Positions 1 to 12,901 of a stretch of DNA of 64,000 bases are shown here, piece after piece. The notes below the pieces were generated by a model, which ran no database searches, was not told where the DNA came from, and worked only from the letters and a program-made list of their open reading frames with translations. The DNA comes from Pseudoalteromonas sp. G4. GTDB taxonomy: Bacteria > Pseudomonadota > Gammaproteobacteria > Enterobacterales > Alteromonadaceae. The translations under genes and the position numbers were made by a program. Positions within the stretch are counted from its first letter, which is position 1. Each line of letters starts with the position of its first letter. The stretch lies in assembly GCF_028875915.1 (NCBI RefSeq), contig NZ_JAPEHW010000013.1, forward strand, positions 1-64,000. The letters run 5' to 3'.

Positions 1-27
1 AAATCTGAAATCTGAAATCTGAAATCT
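1..27. repeat. heptamer tandem repeat (AAATCTG)n
   Basis: Three full AAATCTG units and a fourth partial unit sit at the window edge and may continue outside it. They lie beyond the eno terminator and outside any gene I can see. Confidence 0.8.
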
Positions 28-30
28 ACA

Positions 31-65
31 AAATAAAAAACCGCTGTAAAAACAGCGATTTTTTT
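31..65 (-). terminator. eno intrinsic terminator
   Basis: The stem CGCTGT/ACAGCG (42-47 and 52-57) has an AAAA loop. On the minus strand it is followed by a T-rich tract (positions 40 down to 31), just after the eno stop. A T run also follows on the plus strand (59-65), so it may work in both directions. Confidence 0.8.
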
Positions 66-85
66 AGCTACAAATCAAATATCAA

Positions 86-1444
<1,359 letters not shown>

Positions 1445-1448
1445 TTAA

Positions 1449-1478
1449 ATAAAAAAGCCGCGACACAGGTCACGGCTT
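1449..1478 (-). terminator. terminator between pyrG and eno
   Basis: AAGCCG(T)GAC pairs with GTC(G)CGGCTT to give a 10-bp stem with one T-G wobble. It is followed on the minus strand by TTTTTTATTT. It begins just past the pyrG stop codon and should reduce read-through into eno. Confidence 0.75.
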
Positions 1479-1483
1479 AACAA

Positions 1484-3133
<1,650 letters not shown>

Positions 3134-3187
3134 TCAGGAATTAATAGACAATATTGCCGTTAAAGGCAATCAACAAGACGGGAAAAC

Positions 3188-3216
3188 ATTATACTAAAAG
3201 TTGCCATTTTGCTCAA
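3188..3216 (-). promoter_or_regulatory. sigma-70-type promoter for pyrG
   Basis: On the minus strand a -35 TTGAGC (3211-3216) and a perfect -10 TATAAT (3188-3193) are separated by 17 bp. They lie in the gap between the mazG stop and the pyrG start, about 70 bp upstream of the start codon. Confidence 0.65.
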
Positions 3217-3223
3217 ATGAAAT

Positions 3224-4015
3224 TTACGCTTTCTCAAGCTTTTTAACACGCTGCCAAACCGCTTCCATTTCTTCTAGGCTTGCTTCTTTCATTGGTTTTG
3301 ATTTAGTAATGGTTAATTCAACCGAATTAAAACGCCTTACAAACTTATTATTAGCGTTACGCAGTACCTGCTCAGCGTTAAACCCTGAATGGCGAATTAC
3401 ATTTACCAAAGCAAACAGTAAATCGCCTAACTCTTCAGCTAATTTTTCATCTGGCCCGTGTGATTCTAGCTCTTCGCGTACTTCTTGAAACTCTTCTTCT
3501 ACTTTATCAAGCGCGCCTTTGACTGATGGCCAATCAAAGCCAACACTGGCAACACGTTTTTGAATTTTTTGCGCGCGAGTCAGCGCTGGTAATCCATGTG
3601 GAATATCATCGAGGGTATTCGTTTTTGACTTTTGTTTACGCTCAGCCGCTTTTTGTTCTTCCCAATTTGCTTTTAACTGCGCTTCAGAAAACACTTCTTC
3701 ATTGGCAAATACATGAGGGTGGCGGCGCACTAATTTATCGCAAATGGCCGCAACAATATCGTCAAAGTTAAATAACTGCTGCTCTTTGCCAAGTTGGGCA
3801 TAAAAGATAATTTGAAACAGTAAATCACCCAACTCATCTTTAAGTTCAAGCAAATCCTCTCGCTCAATGCAATCGGCTACTTCATAGGCCTCTTCAAGAG
3901 TGTGCGGCACAATTGAGGCAAAATTTTGTTGCAAGTCCCAAGGGCAACCACCATCGGGGTCACGCAGTTTGCTCATTATATTAAGCAGAATTTCAATATT
4001 ATGGCTTTGACTCAT
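3224..4015 (-). CDS. mazG: nucleoside triphosphate pyrophosphohydrolase MazG
   Basis: MazG hydrolyses nucleoside triphosphates to monophosphates and pyrophosphate. In E. coli it is linked to (p)ppGpp decline and removal of abnormal nucleotides. The 263 residues equal E. coli MazG and contain two tandem MazG domains, each with the metal-binding EELGDLLF motif (residues ~58-66 and ~190-198). The start codon overlaps the relA stop by one base, so the two genes are probably translationally coupled. This is the usual relA-mazG arrangement. Confidence 0.97.
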   Translation of the reverse strand: MSQSHNIEILLNIMSKLRDPDGGCPWDLQQNFASIVPHTLEEAYEVADCIEREDLLELKDELGDLLFQIIFYAQLGKEQQLFNFDDIVAAICDKLVRRHPHVFANEEVFSEAQLKANWEEQKAAERKQKSKTNTLDDIPHGLPALTRAQKIQKRVASVGFDWPSVKGALDKVEEEFQEVREELESHGPDEKLAEELGDLLFALVNVIRHSGFNAEQVLRNANNKFVRRFNSVELTITKSKPMKEASLEEMEAVWQRVKKLEKA

Positions 4016-6201
4016 TAGGTTCTTACCGCCGAAAAAACGCCATCAACTTGCGATAGCTTAACTAACAGTTTATTCATCTGCTCAATATTGTTGATTTCAA
4101 TCTTCATTTCAAAAATCGCGGTTTGACGCGCATTATTAGTTTGCAGATTCATATTCAGCACATTGGTTTTTTCATTGGCAAGCACTGAAGATATATCACG
4201 CATTAGTCCTTGACGGTCGTTTGCCTCAACGCGAATGGTTACCGCATAGTGCTCACACACTTCATCAGCCCAACTAACATTAATAAAGCGTTCTGGAAAC
4301 AGCCCCCGTAAATGTTCTAATTGTTCACAGTCACTTCGGTGCACAGCAATACCGCGCCCTTGGGTGATAAACCCTTGAACACTGTCACCTGGCACAGGCT
4401 CACAACACTTGGCAACATGGCTTAATAAACTGCCTACACCATCAACAACAATACCGTTTTTATCGCCTTTGCGCGGTTTTGCTGATTTACGAAACTTGGG
4501 TAGCTCATCATCTTGCGGTAGATGTTTATTTTGTAAAAAGTTAATCAGCTGGTTTATGCGCACATCCGCAGCTCCAACCGCAACTTGTAAATCTTCTATC
4601 GAATTCAAGTTAAAACGCGTCAATGCAGGTTTTAAGTCTTTGGTTTGCAAACTCAGTTTAGCAAGTTCTGCATCCAGAATTTCTTTACCAGCGGCAAGAT
4701 TTTTATCGCGGTCTTGTTGCTTAAACCAGTGATGAATTTTAGAACGTGCACGTGATGATTTTACATACCCTAAAGATGGGTTTAGCCAATCACGACTTGG
4801 ATTAGGTTCTTTCTGCGTAAGAATTTCAACTTGGTCGCCAGTGTGAAGCTCATGGGTAAACGGCACAATTTTGCCGAACACTTTTGCACCGATACAGCGG
4901 TGTCCTACATTCGAGTGAATGTAATAAGCAAAATCAAGCGGTGTTGCGCCCTTTGGTAAGTCGAGGATATCGCCGCGCGGCGTAAATACGTATACACGGT
5001 CTTCCACAACTTGGTTTTTAAGCTCTTCAGCAAACTCTTCGTCGTCGACAACTTCTTCTTGCCACTGTAGTAACTTTCTTAACCAACTGATTTTTTGTTC
5101 GTAACCTGAGTTTTTACCCGGCAATGAACCTTCTTTATAAAGCCAGTGTGCGGCAACCCCAAGCTCTGCATCTTGGTGCATCGCTTGGGTGCGAATTTGA
5201 ATTTCAACAGTTTTGCCTTCGGGTCCAAATACAACCGTGTGAATAGATTGGTAGCCATTAGCTTTTGGTGTGGCAATGTAATCATCAAACTCTTTATTGA
5301 GATGACGCCAGTTAGTATGCACAATACCCAGTGCCCCGTAGCAATCTTGCAGTTCGTTAACCACCACGCGCATTGCGCGAATGTCAAAGAGCTGATCAAA
5401 CTGATAGTTTTTATTTTGCATCTTCTTGTAGATGCTATAAATGTGCTTTGGGCGACCGTACACTTCAGCTTCGATACCGGCATCGGCCAATTTAGCTTTA
5501 ACAAGGGCCACCATATTGCTCATGTAACTTTCACGAGCAATGCGCTTATCATCGAGTAATTTAGCGATTTCCTTGTATTTTTCTGGATGAAGGTAACGCA
5601 GTGAAAGATCTTCAAGCTCCCACTTTAATTGACCAATACCCAAACGGTTCGCCAGTGGTGCAAAGATGTTGTCCGTTTCTTTGGCGGCAATTACCCGCTC
5701 TTCTTCAGAGGCGTTTTTTAGTTCGCGCAATAAACACACTTGCTGCGCGAGTTTTATTACCACAGCGCGCACATCTTCCACCATTGCCAATAGCATACGG
5801 CGAATATTATCAATTTGCGTACTGCCTTTGCCCTGGAAGCTTAGCGCACCGAGCGCCGCCATTTGTTCAACACCTTTTAGAAGCTCTACAACAGATCTTG
5901 AAAAATGCTTGCTTAAGTGTTCTTTATCGAGCTTGCCGTTTAAATAAAGCGGCGTGAGAAATGCGGTTAACAGGGTTTCGGCATCCATATTAAGCTCTGC
6001 GAGAATTTCGACAATTTCTTTGCTAGCAGGCAAACTGCTTTCAAATTCGTCGTCTAATTTTTTTTGCTCGCAATATGCTAGGCAATAATCATAAGCACGC
6101 TCAAGCTGCTGTTGCTTATCGTCGCTTAAGGCCAACATCTCTAGCCACGCTTGAAAGCCCTCTAGATTAGCAAGTAAGTGCGATTGCCTAATGGATACCA
6201 T
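4015..6201 (-). CDS. relA: GTP pyrophosphokinase RelA
   Basis: RelA makes (p)ppGpp from ATP and GDP/GTP on stalled ribosomes. The domain order is a degenerate HD hydrolase region (~1-200), the synthetase domain (~240-360, with EFDDYIATPKANGYQSIHT), a TGS domain (~410-470, starting DRVYVFTPRGDILDLPKGAT), a conserved helical/zinc region with CCEPVPGD, and a C-terminal ACT domain (~650-728). The EFDD sequence is typical of monofunctional RelA rather than bifunctional SpoT. It lies 5 bp downstream of rlmD. Confidence 0.97.
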   Translation of the reverse strand: MVSIRQSHLLANLEGFQAWLEMLALSDDKQQQLERAYDYCLAYCEQKKLDDEFESSLPASKEIVEILAELNMDAETLLTAFLTPLYLNGKLDKEHLSKHFSRSVVELLKGVEQMAALGALSFQGKGSTQIDNIRRMLLAMVEDVRAVVIKLAQQVCLLRELKNASEEERVIAAKETDNIFAPLANRLGIGQLKWELEDLSLRYLHPEKYKEIAKLLDDKRIARESYMSNMVALVKAKLADAGIEAEVYGRPKHIYSIYKKMQNKNYQFDQLFDIRAMRVVVNELQDCYGALGIVHTNWRHLNKEFDDYIATPKANGYQSIHTVVFGPEGKTVEIQIRTQAMHQDAELGVAAHWLYKEGSLPGKNSGYEQKISWLRKLLQWQEEVVDDEEFAEELKNQVVEDRVYVFTPRGDILDLPKGATPLDFAYYIHSNVGHRCIGAKVFGKIVPFTHELHTGDQVEILTQKEPNPSRDWLNPSLGYVKSSRARSKIHHWFKQQDRDKNLAAGKEILDAELAKLSLQTKDLKPALTRFNLNSIEDLQVAVGAADVRINQLINFLQNKHLPQDDELPKFRKSAKPRKGDKNGIVVDGVGSLLSHVAKCCEPVPGDSVQGFITQGRGIAVHRSDCEQLEHLRGLFPERFINVSWADEVCEHYAVTIRVEANDRQGLMRDISSVLANEKTNVLNMNLQTNNARQTAIFEMKIEINNIEQMNKLLVKLSQVDGVFSAVRT

Positions 6202-6206
6202 GTCTA

Positions 6207-7529
6207 TTAATTCTCCTTTTCAAACAACGCCATCGTTTCAATATGGGACGTATTAGGAAACATATTCATCAATGAAATTTTACTCACCTTAAAGCCCGCG
6301 TTAATTAAAAGCTTGCTGTCACGTGCCATGGTTACTGGGTCACATGCAACGTAAAGTATACGAGAAAAACGCTTTAATTTAAGTTGAGTTAGAATATCAA
6401 ACGCCCCCATACGCGATGGGTCTAGCAATAGTACCGAATACTCGCGATTAAACCAGTCTTGCGTCTTAATATTTTCTGTTAAATCCTGACAATAAAATGC
6501 GGCATTGGCCAATTGGTTTTCTTGGGCATTGTGTTTTGCTAGTGTAATAGCTGATGCAACACCTTCTACACCAACCACGTTCTTACACTGAGTTGCGAGC
6601 GGTAAAGTAAAGTTACCCACGCCACAAAAAAGGTCTAATACAGTGTCTTCTTTTGTTACATTAAGCCAGTTAAGAGCCTGCTTAATCATAGCTTTATTTA
6701 CATCTGCATTTACTTGAATAAAGTTATCAAAGCCAAAAAACAGTTTTAACTGATAATCATCAAGTATGTAATACGGTGTTTCTTGGCTATCAAAAAGCCC
6801 TTTATCACTATTGAGTACCAACTGCCATTGATGCTCGAGGCACATGGTTTGTAGTTGCTTAAAATCACTGTCTTTAAGGGCTTTTGTATGACGTACGATT
6901 AAATAATTTCCGCTTTCAACCGAACATAACTGTAAATGTGAAATTGAATCACCTCCTTTTAATTGAGGTAATAGCGATCTTACCGCACTGAAAACAGCTT
7001 GCCACGGCTTAAGCAAAACATCGCACTGTGAAATATTGATTATTTTTTTTGATTGTTTTTGGCGATAACCAACTAAAAATTGATCTTTTTGCTTGTCGTA
7101 AATAACCGCAATACGACCGCTGCGACGATAATGAATGGGCTCACTCGTTAACGGTTTTTGCCATGGTAAATTAGATACTTCAGCAAATTTTTCGAAGAGC
7201 TTTTTCACAGCCGTTTGCTTTTCTTGCACTTGCTGCTCGGCGTCTAAATGCTGTAATTGGCAGCCGCCACATTGTTCATAATGCTGGCAAAAAGGCGTTA
7301 CTCGAAAAGCGCTTGGTTCAAGTACTTTTACCGTTTGGAATTTTTCAAATTTACTTTTATTTGAAAGTTGTTTGGCTAAAACAGTTTCGCCTGTTATTGC
7401 CCCTTCAACAAATGCCACTTTTTTATTGCTACGCGTTACACCTAACCCTTCATGGTTCATTGAGTCGATGTTTAATGTTTGTTTCTCTGCTGAAAGTTGC
7501 TTTTTTTGCGGTTTAAAAAACCTTGCCAC
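6207..7529 (-). CDS. rlmD: 23S rRNA (uracil-1939-C5)-methyltransferase RlmD
   Basis: RlmD (RumA) methylates U1939 of 23S rRNA using SAM. An N-terminal TRAM domain (residues ~10-75) is followed by the iron-sulfur motif CQHYEQCGGC. The SAM site LDLFCGVGNFTL (~300) and the catalytic cysteine motif YVACDPVTMARD (~390) are present. The 440 residues are close to the E. coli enzyme (433). It is the first gene of the rlmD-relA-mazG run and is divergent from barA across 91 bp, the same arrangement as in E. coli. Confidence 0.96.
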   Translation of the reverse strand: MARFFKPQKKQLSAEKQTLNIDSMNHEGLGVTRSNKKVAFVEGAITGETVLAKQLSNKSKFEKFQTVKVLEPSAFRVTPFCQHYEQCGGCQLQHLDAEQQVQEKQTAVKKLFEKFAEVSNLPWQKPLTSEPIHYRRSGRIAVIYDKQKDQFLVGYRQKQSKKIINISQCDVLLKPWQAVFSAVRSLLPQLKGGDSISHLQLCSVESGNYLIVRHTKALKDSDFKQLQTMCLEHQWQLVLNSDKGLFDSQETPYYILDDYQLKLFFGFDNFIQVNADVNKAMIKQALNWLNVTKEDTVLDLFCGVGNFTLPLATQCKNVVGVEGVASAITLAKHNAQENQLANAAFYCQDLTENIKTQDWFNREYSVLLLDPSRMGAFDILTQLKLKRFSRILYVACDPVTMARDSKLLINAGFKVSKISLMNMFPNTSHIETMALFEKEN

Positions 7530-7620
7530 TGTGATTACCCTATAAATTGTTTGCCTAATATCGCTTTAGTCTTTAACCTTAACTCAGTGTCATAATAATT
7601 TATTATAACAATCGCACCCG

Positions 7621-10392
7621 ATGAGTAGATTTGGCTTAAGAGACTGGATAATACTATTAACTTTAGTACCCACCTTAACGGTAGGTATTATCCTAGGCAG
7701 TTATTTTACCTTAACTCGCTATCAAGAACTTAACGATTTTCTCACCGAACAAGGGCAAACCATTTCCACACCGCTGGCAAAAGCCATAGAGCATGCGCTA
7801 AACAGCAACAATATTGTTGAATTAAAGTCGGTTATTAGCGATACACACAATCAACACGCGCCACTCATAAAATCAATTGTGTTATTCAACGCCGATCATG
7901 AACTTATTCTCACCAGTAACTATTACCCTGAGATAGAAGAGTTTAAATTTGAAAACGGCAACGCATTGCCAAAACAGCTTTATATTAAACAATTTGAAAA
8001 AAGCATTCTGTTTTCGCTACCAATTTTCGATAAAAACGCGCTTTCACAAGACAGCTTATTAATTTCACAGCATTTACCAGTAAAAGCCTATGTAAACGTA
8101 GAAATTAGTAACGACCGCGCAGTGATTGCGCGCCAAAGTGCTTTGCTGTTTAGTATTGTGATTATTGGGTTAGCCGTAGCCATCGCGTTAGTAATTGCGT
8201 TTCGTTTTTCTAATCGCTTAAGTGATCCAATCAAAAAGCTGGTGTTTGCGGTTGATCAGCTAAAAAGTGATGAATTAGAAACCGGACTCGATGAGCGTAT
8301 GGCAGGCGAGTTTGAAATTTTAAGACGCGGTCTTAACGATATTTCGGCCAATATGGTTACGCAAAAAGATGAAATGCAGCGCCATATCGACCAAGCCATT
8401 AGCGACTACCGCGAAACGCTTGAACAATACGAAACACAAAATATTAAGCTAAATTTTGCCAAACGCGAGGCGCAAAGAGCAAACCAAGTTAAGTCTGATT
8501 TCTTAGCGAAAATGAGTCATGAGCTCAGAACGCCGCTTAATGGTGTTATTGGCTTTACCCGCCAGTTATCTAAAACACCACTCAATAAACACCAGAAAGA
8601 TTACCTCGATACCATTGAGTTTTCGGCTAAAAGCCTGCTCACAATTATTAGTGATATTTTAGATTTCTCTAAGCTTGAAGCGGGTGCGATGGAACTTGAG
8701 CATATTCATTTTCAATTGCGCGATACCATTAACGAGGCGCTCACCTTATTAGCGCCGAACGCCCACGAAAAGCACATTGAATTATCGCTATATGTTGCTG
8801 ATGGGATTTCCGATCATGTAATAGGCGACCCTACCCGCTTTAAACAAATTTTAATCAACCTTATTAGTAACGCGATCAAATTTACAGACAATGGCAGTGT
8901 TACTATTGACGTAACCGGCCGTATGTTAAGCGACCATAAGCAAGCACTGCTTATTTCTGTTAAAGACACCGGCATTGGCATCGATAGCAATAAACAAGAT
9001 TCACTGTTTTTGGCGTTTGGCCAGGCCGATTCCAGCATTACCCGTAAGTTTGGTGGTACCGGTCTCGGTTTGATTATTACCAAACACTTAGTCGAAGCAA
9101 TGGGCGGTAAAATTTCCTTAAATTCAGCGCTAGGCAAAGGCAGTTGCTTTACCTTTAATGCTGAACTTGAAATTCCAAAGCATCAGTACGCAATCGATTT
9201 ACCACTCGCACCACTTGAGCAAAAGCGCATTCTCTTTTATGAGCCTTTTGAACACAGTTTTGAAGCTGGCTGTGAGCTATTTGAAAGTTGGCAATTAAAT
9301 GTCACTCCTTGTGCCACCCTTGGCGAACTGGAACAAGCCCATAATCAGGCGTTTAATTTCGATATTGGCTTGCTAGCCATCAACATTGACCCGAGTGACC
9401 TGCAATCATGCCGCGATATAATTAAACGCACGCGTGAAAAATGCGATTACTTATATGTTTTAGTGAATACTATTTCTCACAGTTACCGTGAAGTTGTGAT
9501 TAATGCTGGCGCCGATGCATGCTTGTCTAAACCTATGAACCATCGCAAGCTTTGTCACACTTTGGCAGCACCATACCGTCTTGATCACCCAACGATTAGC
9601 ACACCAACAAACAGTAAAGAAAAACTGCCACTTAAAGCGTTAGTAGTTGATGACAATGATGCTAACTTGCGTCTAATGTGCGCGCTGTTGCAAGATAAGA
9701 TTGAAAGCTTTGATACAGCACACAATGGTGCCCAGGCTGTTAGTCTTGCTAAAAGCCGTAAATACGATGTGATATTGCTTGATATTCAAATGCCTATTAT
9801 GGATGGTGTAACTGCATGCAAACTCATTTTAGAATCTTCACTTAATGAACAAACCCCAATTATTGCCGTTACTGCGCACGCCCTTGCCAGCGAAAAAGAG
9901 TCTCTGTTAAGCAATGGCTTTACCAGCTATCTAACTAAACCTATCGATGAAGAAATTTTAATGAAAACCATCGCTGAGTTTGGTTCAAAAGATTATCAAC
10001 CTTCAGTACAACCAGCTAAACTAATAAGTAGCGAACCACCATTTGAAAGTACCATGATTGACTGGCAGCTGGCGTTACAACGTGCTGGCGGAAAAGAAGA
10101 TCTTGCAAATGAAATGCTTAGCATGTTGTTGCTTAGCATTCCTGAAACACAAAAGTTAATTAGCGAAGCATTCGGTGATAATGACAGTAAAGAGCTATTA
10201 AGTATTATTCATAAATTTCATGGCGCCTGTTGTTATACTGGCGTACCCAAAATTAAAGCTCTCGCAGAAACTATCGAAACAGCGCTAAAACAAGCACAAT
10301 CACTTAAAGACATCGAGCCAGAAATTTTTGAACTGCAAGATTGTTTATCGAGTTTAATGCAAGATGCAGGCGCAATTCAGAGTGTGGAGTAA
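7621..10392 (+). CDS. barA: hybrid sensor histidine kinase BarA
   Basis: BarA is the membrane sensor of the BarA-UvrY (GacS-GacA) system controlling Csr small RNAs and carbon metabolism. The 923 residues show an N-terminal TM helix (~10-30), a periplasmic sensor region, a second TM (~172-192), HAMP, HisKA with the H-box FLAKMSHELRTPLNGVIGF (His300), HATPase (GTGLGLIITKHLVEAMGG), a degenerate receiver-like domain (~535-660, no clear acidic pair or acceptor Asp), a true receiver (Asp721 in DVILLDIQMPIMDG) and a C-terminal HPt domain (His867 in HKFHGACC). The full phosphorelay is intact. It is divergent from rlmD and convergent with pdxJ. Confidence 0.96.
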   Translation: MSRFGLRDWIILLTLVPTLTVGIILGSYFTLTRYQELNDFLTEQGQTISTPLAKAIEHALNSNNIVELKSVISDTHNQHAPLIKSIVLFNADHELILTSNYYPEIEEFKFENGNALPKQLYIKQFEKSILFSLPIFDKNALSQDSLLISQHLPVKAYVNVEISNDRAVIARQSALLFSIVIIGLAVAIALVIAFRFSNRLSDPIKKLVFAVDQLKSDELETGLDERMAGEFEILRRGLNDISANMVTQKDEMQRHIDQAISDYRETLEQYETQNIKLNFAKREAQRANQVKSDFLAKMSHELRTPLNGVIGFTRQLSKTPLNKHQKDYLDTIEFSAKSLLTIISDILDFSKLEAGAMELEHIHFQLRDTINEALTLLAPNAHEKHIELSLYVADGISDHVIGDPTRFKQILINLISNAIKFTDNGSVTIDVTGRMLSDHKQALLISVKDTGIGIDSNKQDSLFLAFGQADSSITRKFGGTGLGLIITKHLVEAMGGKISLNSALGKGSCFTFNAELEIPKHQYAIDLPLAPLEQKRILFYEPFEHSFEAGCELFESWQLNVTPCATLGELEQAHNQAFNFDIGLLAINIDPSDLQSCRDIIKRTREKCDYLYVLVNTISHSYREVVINAGADACLSKPMNHRKLCHTLAAPYRLDHPTISTPTNSKEKLPLKALVVDDNDANLRLMCALLQDKIESFDTAHNGAQAVSLAKSRKYDVILLDIQMPIMDGVTACKLILESSLNEQTPIIAVTAHALASEKESLLSNGFTSYLTKPIDEEILMKTIAEFGSKDYQPSVQPAKLISSEPPFESTMIDWQLALQRAGGKEDLANEMLSMLLLSIPETQKLISEAFGDNDSKELLSIIHKFHGACCYTGVPKIKALAETIETALKQAQSLKDIEPEIFELQDCLSSLMQDAGAIQSVE

Positions 10393-10476
10393 GAGTTTAC
10401 CTTTAAAGCAGACTGAAGAATTTGACGGGACCTTCAGAGTTTAATCTCTTCTAAATCATGGAATAATTATTGGAAT

Positions 10477-10500
10477 GTCGCTGTTTTTGAAAACAACGAC
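10477..10500. other. imperfect hairpin between barA and pdxJ
   Basis: GTCGcTGTTTT can pair with AAAACAaCGAC (11 bp with one mismatch, loop TG) in the convergent barA/pdxJ gap of 156 bp. No clear T run follows on either strand, so an intrinsic terminator is only weakly supported. The rest of the gap shows nothing recognisable. Confidence 0.35.
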
Positions 10501-10548
10501 AAGCAGAATTAAGCTCTGTAATAAGCTAAAACTCAAGGCTAGAAAAGC

Positions 10549-11280
10549 TTACATTCTTGCTTCTAGCATTAAGCGTTTCATATCTGAAACTGCTTTTGCT
10601 AAACCATCAATCGCTGCGCGGGCAATAATTGCATGGCCAATATTAAGCTCGTAAATTTCAGGAATGGCGGCTATTGGTTTTACATTATGATAATGCAAAC
10701 CATGGCCGGCATTAACGGTTAAACCAAGGTCTGCTGCATACTTACACCCAGCGGCGATACGCACTAGTTCTTCATCACGGTCTTTATCGTTTTCAGCATC
10801 GGCATAAGCACCCGTGTGAATTTCAACAAATGGCGCTTTTACGCGGGCACATGCATCTAACTGCGCTTCAATTGCATCAACAAATAACGATACTTTAATG
10901 CCAGCTGCACTTAGTTTTGCTACTGCATCTGCTATTTTTGCTTCATTGCCAATCACGTCTAAACCACCTTCGGTAGTAAGCTCTTCACGCTTTTCTGGCA
11001 CTAAACATACATATTCTGGTTTTACTTCAAGCGCGATACCTATCATCTCATCGGTAACGGCCATTTCTAAATTCATACGTGTTTGAATGGTTTTTGCCAT
11101 CACATAAACATCACGATCTTGAATATGGCGACGGTCTTCACGTAAGTGAATAGTAATACCATCTGCACCTGCATGCTCTGCAACCGTTGCCGCATGGGCA
11201 GGATCTGGAAATTGTGTGCCACGAGCTTGTCTTAACGTAGCGATATGGTCAACATTGACCCCTAATAAAATCTCTTTCAT
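10549..11280 (-). CDS. pdxJ: pyridoxine 5'-phosphate synthase
   Basis: PdxJ condenses 1-deoxyxylulose 5-phosphate with 3-amino-2-oxopropyl phosphate to form pyridoxine 5'-phosphate, the last ring-forming step of vitamin B6 synthesis. The 243-residue length equals E. coli PdxJ. The N-terminal [19 protein letters not shown] and the glycine-rich phosphate-binding part near [10 protein letters not shown] are present. It starts 3 bp after recO, at the end of the rpoE-pdxJ run. In E. coli acpS follows pdxJ, but here no acpS is seen. Confidence 0.97.
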   Translation of the reverse strand: MKEILLGVNVDHIATLRQARGTQFPDPAHAATVAEHAGADGITIHLREDRRHIQDRDVYVMAKTIQTRMNLEMAVTDEMIGIALEVKPEYVCLVPEKREELTTEGGLDVIGNEAKIADAVAKLSAAGIKVSLFVDAIEAQLDACARVKAPFVEIHTGAYADAENDKDRDEELVRIAAGCKYAADLGLTVNAGHGLHYHNVKPIAAIPEIYELNIGHAIIARAAIDGLAKAVSDMKRLMLEARM

Positions 11281-11283
11281 ATT

Positions 11284-11964
11284 TTAAGATCCAAATAATT
11301 CTCGGCTTTTCAGTTTTTTATACCCTAAAAGCGGATTAAGTAAATAGCGTGCCAGTTGTTTTGCTAATGTGCGCGTTAGCTTATCAGAAAAATCTAACTG
11401 TGCAATTTGTTGAATTTGCTTGCCGCTTAAGCCACGTTTGCTGCCACGCAAAGATAGCCAACCCAGTTCATTTTGATACTGGTAATACGTATCATCTTTC
11501 AATTCAGAGCCATGAGCATCAAAAGAAAAATCCAATCCAACACCTAGCGCTTCTAATAATTGAAATTCAAACGAACGTAAAATGGGTTCGTAGTCCTCAT
11601 CATTCGCTAACTGCGTTAGATGCAGATGATACAGCTCATATATTTCATCAAGTGGTTCATTGATAGGTGTTAAGCGAGCAGTAAGTTCGTTGAGGTAAAA
11701 ACCACAGTACAAAGCTTTATTTTTGAGTGCAACAAGGCTCTCTAGCTCGTATTGGTTTAAGTATTTGATATCGCCTTTGCCAGCATATTGTACGCTAAGG
11801 CGACTAAATGGTTGTAGATTGGCTTTTTGCTTGATGCTGTTGCGCCCTTTAATGCGGGCTAACAAGCGAAGATGACCAACACCTTGTACCAACAGGTCCA
11901 ACATTAACTGCGAGTCGCTAAACGGACGTGAATGCAGTAAATAAGCTGGCACAAAGTGTTGCAT
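11284..11964 (-). CDS. recO: DNA repair protein RecO
   Basis: RecO works with RecR and RecF to load RecA on SSB-coated gaps. The 226 residues include the N-terminal OB fold, starting FVPAYLLHSRPFSDSQLMLDLL, followed by the helical domain. The C-terminal cysteines found in many Gram-positive RecO proteins are absent, as is common in gammaproteobacteria. It lies 10 bp after era and 3 bp before pdxJ. Confidence 0.93.
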   Translation of the reverse strand: MQHFVPAYLLHSRPFSDSQLMLDLLVQGVGHLRLLARIKGRNSIKQKANLQPFSRLSVQYAGKGDIKYLNQYELESLVALKNKALYCGFYLNELTARLTPINEPLDEIYELYHLHLTQLANDEDYEPILRSFEFQLLEALGVGLDFSFDAHGSELKDDTYYQYQNELGWLSLRGSKRGLSGKQIQQIAQLDFSDKLTRTLAKQLARYLLNPLLGYKKLKSRELFGS

Positions 11965-11974
11965 TGATTAGGCC

Positions 11975-12901
11975 TTAGTCTTCACCATAGCCTAAGCTGC
12001 GAAGTGCGCGTTCATCATCAGCCCAACCTGATTTCACTTTAACCCAAAGTTCTAAGAACACTTTATTATCAAGCATATCTTCAAGATCTTTACGTGCTTC
12101 GCGGCCGATTACTTTAAGCTTTTCGCCTTTATTACCAATCACCATGCGTTTTTGTGTTTGGCGCTCAACCAAAATTAAGCCGTTAATTTGCCAAACGCCG
12201 TTATCCATCCATTTAAACTGTTCGATTTCAACAGTCACAGAATACGGTAGTTCGTCACCCATAAAACGCATTAGCTTTTCGCGAATCACTTCTGCTGCTA
12301 AAAAGCGCATTGAGCGGTCTGTTACGTAATCTTCAGGGAAGTAAAACTCACATTGAGGCAAAGTGTTATGCACGTGCTGTTTGATTTGTTCAACGCGTTT
12401 ACCATGCTTTGCAGATATTGGGATCATATCAAGGAAGTTACCCTTGGTTGCTAACCACTGCAAATGTGGTAGTAACTCTTCTTTTTCCTTAACGTTATCT
12501 TCTTTGTTAATAGCAAGAATGACAGGCACGCCGCTGCCCATAACCTTATTTAGTACCATCTCATCGTCATCTGTCCAACGGGTACCTTCAACAACAAAGA
12601 TAATCAGCTCTACGTCGCCAATTGAACTTGATGCAGCGCGGTTCATTAAACGGTTAATCGCGCGTTTTTCTTCGCTATGAAGACCCGGAGTATCAACATA
12701 TACGGCTTGGTATTTGCCTTCAGTGTGAATACCCATAATGCGGTGACGTGTAGTTTGCGGCTTACGTGAGGTAATACTCACTTTTTGCTCAACCAAACGG
12801 TTTAACAGCGTTGATTTCCCCACATTTGGGCGGCCCACAATGGCAATCATGCCACAGTGAGTATCAATTGGCGCATCTAACAGGTCTTTATCAAGCGTCA
12901 T
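11975..12901 (-). CDS. era: ribosome-assembly GTPase Era
   Basis: Era is an essential GTPase that binds 16S rRNA during 30S maturation. The G1 motif GRPNVGKST (~27-35), the G3 motif DTPGLH, the G4 motif NKED and the C-terminal KH domain ([21 protein letters not shown]) are intact in 308 residues. Its start overlaps the rnc stop by 11 bp, the usual rnc-era coupling. Confidence 0.97.
   Translation of the reverse strand: MTLDKDLLDAPIDTHCGMIAIVGRPNVGKSTLLNRLVEQKVSITSRKPQTTRHRIMGIHTEGKYQAVYVDTPGLHSEEKRAINRLMNRAASSSIGDVELIIFVVEGTRWTDDDEMVLNKVMGSGVPVILAINKEDNVKEKEELLPHLQWLATKGNFLDMIPISAKHGKRVEQIKQHVHNTLPQCEFYFPEDYVTDRSMRFLAAEVIREKLMRFMGDELPYSVTVEIEQFKWMDNGVWQINGLILVERQTQKRMVIGNKGEKLKVIGREARKDLEDMLDNKVFLELWVKVKSGWADDERALRSLGYGED

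Noticed and set aside
5079-5504. 141-codon alternate-frame open frame in relA
   Set aside because: It overlaps the RelA synthetase domain in another frame, and the RelA frame is unbroken there, so it is not a frameshift remnant.
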